From positions 1 to 41,889 of the forward strand of contig JAFLTD010000015.1 in NCBI GenBank assembly GCA_022510625.1: 41,889 bases of DNA. Direction: 5' to 3'. A model generated the notes under the pieces. The model worked only from the letters and a program-made list of their open reading frames with translations, had not been told where the DNA came from and made no database searches. A program made the translations under genes and the position numbers. Shown here piece after piece: positions 34,201-40,086 of the stretch; within the stretch, counting starts at the first letter, position 1, and each line of letters starts with the position of its first letter. The stretch is from Lachnospiraceae bacterium. GTDB lineage: Bacteria; Bacillota; Clostridia; Lachnospirales; Lachnospiraceae.

Positions 34201-36360
34201 CCCTTCCTCATCATGCCCGTACAGGATCCGCTGTACCGGCTCCGTGCCGGAAGTGCCGTACACTTCCACACCGCTCAGCCTGTTATCCGCATCATACCGG
34301 TAGCCGGTCCTGGCTCCCGTGGGGGATATCTCCTCAGAGACATTCCACATCCGGTCATAGTTCCTCCTTGTGACCCGGCCTTCCTTGTCCTTCAGGCTCT
34401 CCGGTCTGTTCAGTCCGTTATACGTGATCTCCGTGATCCCGCCGTCGAAATCTTCCACCCGGGTCACCCTGCCGCTCCCGTTATAGCTGTAGCTCCTGCT
34501 GTTCCCTTCCGCATTGGTGACCTTCACGAGCCGGTCCTTACGGTCATACGCATACCCGGTCCTGTTCCCGCTCCCGTCTTCCGTCTCTATGATCCGGTTC
34601 AGTTCGTCATAGCGGTAGCTTATGTGCACTCCGTTCGGGTCCGTCATGCCGGTGATGTTGCCCCTTTCGTCATACTCCAGGCCCGTCACGCTGCCGTCCG
34701 CGTTCCGTATCCCGCACACCAGCCCTCTCTCGTCATAGATGTTTTCCCGCACCCTCCCCAGTGCATCGCTGCTGGATACCAGTCTTCCTCTGCTGTCGTA
34801 GCTGTTCTTTAGCACCTCTTTCCCGCCGCTCTTTACGCTGGTCACTTTCCCGTCCCCGTTATAGGTCAGGCTGATCTTCTCATGCAGGGCGTTGATGATC
34901 CCCGTCAGGTGTCCTTTATCGTCATAGCGGTAGTGGGTGGTGTTCCCGCGCCTGTCCGTCCTGCTCGTCCTTAGGTTCCTCTCGTTGTAGGTGCAGCTCT
35001 CCTCGCTGTCATGGTAGAGGATCTTTACGTTCCGCAGCTTCTCGTCCTGCACATAGGTGATCCGGCTGCCGTTCCGCTCCGTCAGCGTGGTGGTGTTCTT
35101 ATCATCATCGTACTCATAGTGCATCTCGCTTTTGTCCGGGAACCTCTGGCGGATGACCCGCCCCTGCTCATCGTACTCGTTCCGCACCGTCAGGACTCCC
35201 ATGGCGTTCTTCACTGCCCGCAGTTTCCCGTTCTCCCCATACCGATAGCCCGTCACGTTCCCTTCCGGGTCCGTCACTTCACTGAGGCGCCCATCCATGT
35301 AAAAAAAGGAGACCCTCCTTCCCGTGTGGTCGCTGACTTCCTTCAGCTTCCCGTCTTCCTTATAGGCATAGTACAGGCCGCCCAGTTTCCTGCCGTCCTG
35401 CCCGTGGTTCTCCGCGCTGATGATCCTGCCTTCTGTGTCATGGCCGTACAGGATGCGGTTCCCTTTCCCGTCCTCCCTGATGCGCATTTCCCCGCTCCGG
35501 CCGAAATGCAGGGTATGTCCCTTCCTGTCCTTATGCCGGTATCCGTCCCCTTCCTTCTCCAGCACGTCTTCCCCGCTGTATATGTCGATGTACTTCTCTC
35601 CGTCTTCCTTCAGCACCCTCTCCCGGCCGTCCGCTTCATGGTAGGACACCGCTTTCCCGTCACTGACGCCGATGTGTTCCCCGTCCGTATGGCTCCAGCC
35701 TTCCCCAAGTGCGCTGCTCCCCGTCTCCATCGCATTGTAGTGCCTCTTAAAGCTCAGGGACAGCATCCCGCGCACCTTCAGGTCTTCCTTCTCATAGTAC
35801 AGGTTCCCGGTGGACAGGTTCACGGGGTCTCTGCTGAACTCGCTCACCAATACCAGCCCTTTCAGGGCGGTCATCGCCAGCATCATCTTTGCCGACAGTG
35901 CCGCTCCCCCTGCCGTCCACTTCGTCTCGTATTCCTCAAGCTTCGCACTGAATTCCTCCAGGCTCATGTGCAGGCTGCCCTGCCCGATCAGCCCCTTCAG
36001 TTCCTCCAGCATCCCCGCCAGGCTTCCCGCCGTGCTGCTCAGTTCCCCGAGGATGCCCGCGCACCTGCTGTCATATGCAGGTACCTGTTCGTTCAGCTCT
36101 GCCAGCTTGTCCGTGATCTTCGCGCTCATATCTTCATACACGCCGGTATCCAGTGTCCCCAGCAGTGCGCCCGCCGATGATGACAGGCCGCCATGTCTTG
36201 CTTCCGCCGGTACTTCCTCCGCCAGCGACCGCAGTTTCTGCATCTCTTCCGACAGCTGCTGTGTCACCTCTGCCGCTGCTTTCATCAGTTCCATCACCTG
36301 TGTCTTCAGGTCCTCTATCGCTGCGTGGTCGAACACCCTGTTCTTTCCGATCCCTGCCAT
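31267..36360 (-). CDS. RHS/YD-repeat polymorphic toxin with unrecognised beta-type tip
   Basis: This 1697-aa protein shares residues 1-1458 (helical N-terminal domain, DUF6531 and RHS shell to DLNG) exactly with the other RHS protein. The tip (1459-1697) differs. It has a linker with two full copies and one partial copy of a 20-residue unit (starting PDSEPQTVPDL), then a Gly/Ser-rich predicted beta domain (GISLDYRGNVAIQATGAW, GEGACIGGSGAAMAGAIP) and a C-terminal hydrophobic helix (about LVDFNILDLIIDFIYKK). I recognise no catalytic motif. Pore formation or membrane action is one guess. GAGGG supports the ATG at 36360 over an in-frame ATG at 36381. The next gene starts at its stop codon. Confidence 0.88.
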   Translation of the reverse strand: MAGIGKNRVFDHAAIEDLKTQVMELMKAAAEVTQQLSEEMQKLRSLAEEVPAEARHGGLSSSAGALLGTLDTGVYEDMSAKITDKLAELNEQVPAYDSRCAGILGELSSTAGSLAGMLEELKGLIGQGSLHMSLEEFSAKLEEYETKWTAGGAALSAKMMLAMTALKGLVLVSEFSRDPVNLSTGNLYYEKEDLKVRGMLSLSFKRHYNAMETGSSALGEGWSHTDGEHIGVSDGKAVSYHEADGRERVLKEDGEKYIDIYSGEDVLEKEGDGYRHKDRKGHTLHFGRSGEMRIREDGKGNRILYGHDTEGRIISAENHGQDGRKLGGLYYAYKEDGKLKEVSDHTGRRVSFFYMDGRLSEVTDPEGNVTGYRYGENGKLRAVKNAMGVLTVRNEYDEQGRVIRQRFPDKSEMHYEYDDDKNTTTLTERNGSRITYVQDEKLRNVKILYHDSEESCTYNERNLRTSRTDRRGNTTHYRYDDKGHLTGIINALHEKISLTYNGDGKVTSVKSGGKEVLKNSYDSRGRLVSSSDALGRVRENIYDERGLVCGIRNADGSVTGLEYDERGNITGMTDPNGVHISYRYDELNRIIETEDGSGNRTGYAYDRKDRLVKVTNAEGNSRSYSYNGSGRVTRVEDFDGGITEITYNGLNRPESLKDKEGRVTRRNYDRMWNVSEEISPTGARTGYRYDADNRLSGVEVYGTSGTEPVQRILYGHDEEGNLTRIESGGAGEVLRTTSYTYDALNRVSSMTDENGGTVRYTYHENGKVETVTDQTGGTRRFTYNDAGELIRETDAEGRTTTYEYNALGQVSCITDPAGRKSTYTYGKGGRLEREGHPDGRSMSYSYDESGRIRTKTDGTGYSLTYRYDCMGRIREILGKNGERKSYEYDVMGNVTAMTDANGSRTVYEYSLCGNLTAVTDALGNRTEYRYDALDNLTAVIRKGDGEEEQTTEYLRDVFGQVETMRDAMGKEEHFRYDALGRMVQKTDRDGYVTSYSHAPDGRVEKVLYGDGRGVALTYDALRRLIMVEDWLGTTRIERDHAGRPLSVTDHQGRTVSYGWGIHGERERITYPDGREVTYLYDEKLRLSAMELPEEGGRISYRYDELGRPVEKRMPDGLRTQWQYDADGRLGGLTHEDKEGILDSWRYGYDRMGNRTAITRRRRGLEGESGNYGYGYDALGRLALVTREGEVLRSYAYDAFGNRVGMEEHTGGRRTAYRYDRCNRLTGRVRTADGMEQTRLYRYDNRGNLTGEEEDGRTIHGYRYGALGRLESAWDGDGTEASYLYNGLGQRMGKETAGVREDYLIDMTRAYHNLLECREGDRCRTFYWDRNVAAMEEEGLHWYLQDELGSPVRVNGYPEEGGYLTYGYDEFGEDLSRDFEEAGIPNPYEEQGEGQPFGYTGYRYDRTGGTYFAQAREYQPETGRFMAEDVIKGNGAYPETLNSYAYCMGNPMSFVDLNGREPEYNFDLFLSPPDSEPQTVPDLFPYLNIPASPDSEPQTVPDLFPYLNIPASPDSEPQTEVTETGNLINTVIFKNNNGTVTYGLNLSGTLTGIYMVDGSIGISLDYRGNVAIQATGAWGVTAQNFVGPSVSFAGYRTVTNAPNVYELNGEGACIGGSGAAMAGAIPLYVGGDFVIVGDLSNRPADYKNYYGFTEAVGFGMPGFEGHAEISNTVTLVDFNILDLIIDFIYKKVEKACDE
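31807..31950. repeat. 60-bp tandem repeat in the RHS toxin 1 tip linker
   Basis: Two full units and one partial unit occur with an exact 60-bp period and only a few substitutions (for example 31811-31860 compared with 31871-31920). They encode the repeated 20-residue Pro/Asp-rich linker at the tip. The exact period keeps the frame, so copy number can change without breaking the protein. Confidence 0.9.
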
Positions 36361-36375
36361 CTTGTCGCCCTCTCT
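31986..36375. repeat. 4.39 kb direct repeat, copy 2 (RHS N-terminus and shell)
   Basis: This is the partner of 22388-26777, in the same orientation and apparently identical over the full length. It runs from 15 bp before the ATG to the DLNG codons. The 9.6 kb between corresponding points contains esaA, the WXG100 gene, essA, esaB, essB and the tip and immunity genes of RHS toxin 1. Confidence 0.92.
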
Positions 36376-36395
36376 CATCATTGGTGTTTATAAAT

Positions 36396-36418
36396 TTAGA
36401 TAATAAGCGTTTATCTAA
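36396..36418. promoter_or_regulatory. Dyad in the leader of the RHS/T7 operon
   Basis: TTAGATAA (36396-36403) and TTATCTAA (36411-36418) are exact inverted arms. They lie between a possible - strand -10 box (TATAAT, complement of 36446-36451) and the RHS start. It may be an operator or an RNA hairpin. The 9-mer AACTAACTT at 36425-36433 also occurs upstream of agrD at 37338-37346. Confidence 0.4.
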
Positions 36419-36572
36419 CGCTATAACTAACTTAGCTATATTTTTATTATAAAAATCTCTTTACAGATATGTGGTACAAAAAACTGCCAAAAACCATTAA
36501 ACAATCTACCAAATAAAGAGATACAATTATATGATGTCAATTCCAAGTATTGTTACACGAAACGACGTCATA

Positions 36573-37148
36573 TCAATTTTTTTGGACAATTTTCTGAAGC
36601 AGACATGGAATTTGTAATATTCCTGCCATAACAATACCAATAGCAAAATTTCTCGCCGCGTCTTCTTTTCCATTAAGAGCACAAACAAGAATTATTATTG
36701 CACTTAGTCCAACTAATACGGCTGTGATTTTCTTATATAAATGTTGCTCTGATACATCCAACACCCTGCCTGCAGAATCAATGGGACTATTAATAATCAA
36801 AGATATCATTGCCATAAGGGTTATAAAAAGTAATCCATATCCATATGTAATATAACTAGAACAGTAAATACATATGCATAATATAATCGAAGAACAAATC
36901 AGACACATCCATGGTTTTTTTGCATGATATCCTCCACTAAACTTTCTAACCGGCATAAATAAACTAATAATCTCTATTGCAACTACTATGTGTCCCATTA
37001 TCGTACCAATCAATATGGTCAATCCAAGCAAAGCCGCTGTCATTAAAAAGCTATGCGCAGCAAAAGCATACAGATTATATTCACTTCTGCGAATCACCCC
37101 ACATGTAATAAGCCATTCTACTATATACTGCGCACACTTTTCTGTCAT
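36573..37148 (-). CDS. agrB: AgrB-family accessory regulator / peptide-processing protease
   Basis: This 191-aa polytopic membrane cysteine protease cleaves the AgrD precursor and cyclises it. The catalytic pair is present as SGGYHAKKPWMC with His75 and Cys82, the same seven-residue spacing as in staphylococcal AgrB, and Arg68 in PVRKFSGG. Several hydrophobic helices follow. Its ATG overlaps the agrD stop (ATGA). It is 212 bp upstream of RHS toxin 1 on the same strand, so read-through into the T7 operon is possible. The cognate kinase and regulator are encoded divergently. Confidence 0.93.
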   Translation of the reverse strand: MTEKCAQYIVEWLITCGVIRRSEYNLYAFAAHSFLMTAALLGLTILIGTIMGHIVVAIEIISLFMPVRKFSGGYHAKKPWMCLICSSIILCICIYCSSYITYGYGLLFITLMAMISLIINSPIDSAGRVLDVSEQHLYKKITAVLVGLSAIIILVCALNGKEDAARNFAIGIVMAGILQIPCLLQKIVQKN

Positions 37149-37297
37149 TTTGCTCTCCTATATTTTGATAACTCTTTTGGTGCTTTGGGTTGATAAATAA
37201 TCATACAGGAAGTAGAATTTGCTTCTGCATGAAGTGTTACACTTAATATGGAAGCAACTCCCTTTGCAATAATTCTTTTTGTCGCATCTTTTTTCAT
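37145..37297 (-). CDS. agrD: AgrD autoinducing peptide precursor
   Basis: This 50-aa peptide has the three AgrD parts. An amphipathic basic leader (MKKDATKRIIAKGVASIL) comes first, then a core with STSCMIIY, then a charged tail QPKAPKELSKYRRAK. Cys31 followed by four residues to Tyr35 fits a five-membered thiolactone ring, and CxxxYQPKxP is the usual clostridial layout. The mature signal is probably a short exocyclic tail (such as ANSTS or less) plus the C-M-I-I-Y ring; the N-terminal cut is not predictable from sequence. AGGAGGG at 37304-37310 precedes the ATG. The stop overlaps the agrB start. Confidence 0.92.
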   Translation of the reverse strand: MKKDATKRIIAKGVASILSVTLHAEANSTSCMIIYQPKAPKELSKYRRAK

Positions 37298-37310
37298 TAT
37301 TTTCCCTCCT

Positions 37311-37503
37311 AACTATACTTTTCATTAATTATATATAAACTAACTTGATGTATAGTTTTAATCAATCGCATTTTTCCCAAAGGATTTTTTTTCGACTATT
37401 TTGGACAATATGACAGTAAACCTGTAAATAATTAGTTGTAAAACAGAATAATCAAATTACTATTTAGATAATATTATATACTATACAGATATTTTCTGTA
37501 TAG
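37311..37503. promoter_or_regulatory. Divergent control region of agrDB and the XRE/two-component genes
   Basis: Half-sites ACTATAC or its complement occur four times. AACTATAC (37311-37318) faces GTATAGTT (37350-37357), flanking a - strand TATAAT (37333-37328) likely to serve agrD. CTATACAGA (37481-37489) faces TCTGTATAG (37495-37503), an exact 9-bp dyad upstream of the XRE gene. The first half-site abuts the agrD ribosome binding site. This suggests one regulator, perhaps the XRE protein, controls both directions. A LytTR regulator site was looked for but not clearly seen. Confidence 0.55.
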
Positions 37504-37557
37504 CATTCTTTATTGATTGCATCCCTCTTGTTAAGATATCAATAGGATGGTGGCGTT

Positions 37558-37908
37558 ATGCGTGATCAGTATATAGAAATGGGATATCGTATCAAAACTA
37601 GACGAAAAGAACTAAAAATTAAACAAGGTGAATTGGCCGAATTGCTGGACATATCAAACAATCATATGTCTTCTATTGAAAATGGGCGACAAAAACCATC
37701 TATGGACACCTTTTTACTAATTTGCGAAGCTTTGAAAGTCACTCCGGACGCTCTTTTGCTTGGTAATATGCATGCCAACAATATCCCTCAGGACATTATT
37801 GACAAGCTACACTTGTGTTCTCAAGAGGATATTGAATTAGCCAAAGATTTTATTGAGCTCCTTGTAAACCGTAATCAGACAGTTTGGAACCAAAAGCATT
37901 TTATATAA
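37558..37908 (+). CDS. XRE-family transcriptional regulator beside agr
   Basis: This 116-aa protein has an N-terminal Cro/C1 helix-turn-helix (about residues 8-63: MGYRIKTRRKELKIKQGELAE-type start, SSIENGRQKPS recognition region) and a short helical C terminus. It resembles the XRE protein at 11.7 kb in length and plan. It is divergent from agrDB and in line with the response regulator and kinase genes, though a good promoter lies between it and them. It may bind the ACTATAC dyads next to its own start. ATG 37558 follows a G-rich site (GGATGGTGG). Confidence 0.88.
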   Translation: MRDQYIEMGYRIKTRRKELKIKQGELAELLDISNNHMSSIENGRQKPSMDTFLLICEALKVTPDALLLGNMHANNIPQDIIDKLHLCSQEDIELAKDFIELLVNRNQTVWNQKHFI

Positions 37909-37980
37909 ATTCTTTTTCAGCATTATAATCTTAAGTAAAGTACCAAAATTGGTCTTTTTATGTCTTTTCGTTCATTTCTT

Positions 37981-38009
37981 TTGCAAGATTTGCTGATTTG
38001 TACTATAAT
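37981..38009 (+). promoter_or_regulatory. Sigma-A-type promoter for the two-component genes
   Basis: TTGCAA (37981-37986) and TATAAT (38004-38009) are 17 bp apart, about 55 bp before the response regulator start. It suggests constitutive expression of the sensing pair. Confidence 0.65.
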
Positions 38010-38066
38010 TGTCATACATTTTCTTAACAAAAAATAAACCTTCACACCACCATTAGGAGAACAGCT

Positions 38067-38771
38067 TTGAATATATATATTTGCGAAGATGACCGCGTTT
38101 CTATGGAACGCCTGTCAGGCTACATTAATACTTTCATTGAAAGATACCATATTAAAGACTGTGAAATAAAATTATTTGAAGACGGGCGGGATTTACTGGC
38201 TGATAAAGGACATAAAGATATTGTCTTTCTGGATATAGAAATGCCCAATTTAAATGGTATTTATATTGGACAAGAATTAGCAAAAGCAGACAAAAATACA
38301 ATCATCATTATTGCGACTTCTTATATAGAGTATTTAGATGAGGCAATGAAACTTCACGTTTTCCGATATCTGTCTAAGCCAATCGATAAACAACGTCTTT
38401 TCCGTAATATGAGGGATGCCATGCAGTTATATGCCAATTTGACCGCAACCCTTCCGATCGAGACGAAAGATGGTGTACACACGATGCTGACAAGCCGTAT
38501 CGTATGTGTAGAAGCCATTGCCCGAAAAATAATAGTACATACTGTTGGCGGCGACTACAACTCTGTACAGAGTATGCAGTACTGGCTGGACAAGCTGCCT
38601 TCCGGTGTCTTTTTCCAATCCCACCGAAGCTTTATTGTCAACTTTGCTCATGTGAGTAACTTCGACCATAGCGTCATCCGTTTATACAATGATCAGTTTA
38701 CGGCATATCTCACGCGCAGAAAATATACATCTTTCAAAAACGCATACCTTTTGTATTTAGAGACATGCTAG
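38067..38771 (+). CDS. LytTR response regulator, AgrA-like
   Basis: This 234-aa protein has a receiver domain (Asp56 in FLDIEMP, acidic pair EDD at 7-9, Lys104 in YLSKP) followed by a LytTR DNA-binding domain (about 130-234) with the conserved FFQSHRSFIVNF and RRKYTSFK-type segments. LytTR regulators bind direct repeats upstream of target promoters; in agr systems they drive agr itself and effectors. The start codon is TTG at 38067, preceded by AGGAGA at 38055-38060 with 6 nt spacing; no ATG fits. Next to AgrC-like kinase and opposite agrDB, it most likely answers the peptide signal. Confidence 0.92.
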   Translation: MNIYICEDDRVSMERLSGYINTFIERYHIKDCEIKLFEDGRDLLADKGHKDIVFLDIEMPNLNGIYIGQELAKADKNTIIIIATSYIEYLDEAMKLHVFRYLSKPIDKQRLFRNMRDAMQLYANLTATLPIETKDGVHTMLTSRIVCVEAIARKIIVHTVGGDYNSVQSMQYWLDKLPSGVFFQSHRSFIVNFAHVSNFDHSVIRLYNDQFTAYLTRRKYTSFKNAYLLYLETC

Positions 38772-38793
38772 TTGCACTGAGAAAGGGGTTATT

Positions 38794-40086
38794 GTGGAAT
38801 TATCGGTTTATTATTTAATAATCTATCTTGCCGAGGCAATAACATGGGCAGTATATGTTTCAAATATCTTCCGTTCAAAACGCACGGGATTGTTTAGATT
38901 CTTGTCTCTTTTTCTAATATATGCCGCTTTATTTATCGCTTCACAGCAAAACATCGTCTTGCTGAATATTTGTTGCTTTGTCCTCGGCAATATGGCTTAT
39001 ATATTACTTTGTTACTCCTCAAAATGGTACGTCGCGTTGTTTCATTCCTCTGTTGCCACTACACTCATGTGCCTGTGTGAAGTCGTTGTCTACCCTTTTG
39101 TTCCGGAGAACATGCTCGAGACAAGCATTTTCCCTATATTGATTATATGGGCAGTCTTTAGCAAAACCTTATACTCTTCCCTGCTCTTCTTGCTTGCCCA
39201 TATATTGAACGGAAAAGAAATGAATCATAAAAATAGCTCCTATATAATATTTCAGTTGATTTTCATTCCCATTATATCTACAATTATTACATTTATTTTA
39301 TATATTATCTGCGCTAACTATAATATAAGTGTTATGCACGGATGGTTGATTGCTATCGGCTCCATCTTGTTATTACTGATGAATATTCTGCTGTTTTGTA
39401 TTTATGCCAACAGTCAAAAGAGAAATCAGGCATTTACGGAAATGCAGCTTTTACTGCAAAAAGAACATGATTTTTCCGAATATTATAAAATCATCTTGGA
39501 GCAAACCGAAAACCAGCGTATTCTTATTCACGATATTAAAAATCATCTTCACACCATCTCCTTGCTCAATGAGCAGAAGGAGAATCAAAAAATAGATGCC
39601 TATATTCAGCAATTAACACAATCTCCCGCCTTGCGCAACGCTGTTCGCATCTGTGACAACAAGCTTCTTAATATGATTCTCTATCAATATCAAAATCAAT
39701 GTTCTGAAAAAAATATCATTATTCAATTAGACATTAGGAAGGCTGCTATTGATTTCATGGAAGAATATGACATCACTTCTCTTTTCTGCAATCTTCTCGA
39801 CAACGCTGTTGAATCTGCCGAAAAAATGTCAGACAGTTATATAGACTTAAAGATCGACAGACAGGATTCTACCTCTTTTACAGTCATTACGCTTGTTAAT
39901 TCCTGCCGTATTTCCCCTTTTTCAAAAAACGGCACACAATTGATAAGCCAAAAGAAAGACCCGTTACGCCACGGCTACGGCATGAAAAGCATCGGAAAAA
40001 TTGTTGAAAAATACCACGGTGCTATGCAGACATATTATGATTCCGATAATCTTGCCTTTCATACCATTATTATGCTAAAGAGCTGA
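38794..40086 (+). CDS. AgrC-like sensor histidine kinase
   Basis: This 430-aa protein has six or so N-terminal transmembrane helices (about 1-205), a coiled coil, the phosphorylated His246 in [11 protein letters not shown], and a GHKL ATPase domain with [10 protein letters not shown] (Asn337) and RHGYGMKSI (about 392-400). This is the plan of AgrC-type peptide receptors. It starts with GTG at 38794, with AAAGGGG at 38782-38788; it follows the response regulator by 22 bp, so both are one operon. The stop overlaps the convergent uvrC gene by 12 bp. Regulator before kinase is the reverse of the staphylococcal order. Confidence 0.92.
   Translation: MELSVYYLIIYLAEAITWAVYVSNIFRSKRTGLFRFLSLFLIYAALFIASQQNIVLLNICCFVLGNMAYILLCYSSKWYVALFHSSVATTLMCLCEVVVYPFVPENMLETSIFPILIIWAVFSKTLYSSLLFLLAHILNGKEMNHKNSSYIIFQLIFIPIISTIITFILYIICANYNISVMHGWLIAIGSILLLLMNILLFCIYANSQKRNQAFTEMQLLLQKEHDFSEYYKIILEQTENQRILIHDIKNHLHTISLLNEQKENQKIDAYIQQLTQSPALRNAVRICDNKLLNMILYQYQNQCSEKNIIIQLDIRKAAIDFMEEYDITSLFCNLLDNAVESAEKMSDSYIDLKIDRQDSTSFTVITLVNSCRISPFSKNGTQLISQKKDPLRHGYGMKSIGKIVEKYHGAMQTYYDSDNLAFHTIIMLKS

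Noticed and set aside
22388..36375. Composite transposon made by the 4.39 kb repeats
   Set aside because: The repeats are RHS coding DNA with no transposase or recombinase, so homologous recombination is a sufficient explanation.
37311..37440. Classical LytTR direct repeats before agrD
   Set aside because: AGTTAG occurs twice on the - strand but about 31 bp apart, not the usual 21-22 bp, so it is not called as a binding site.
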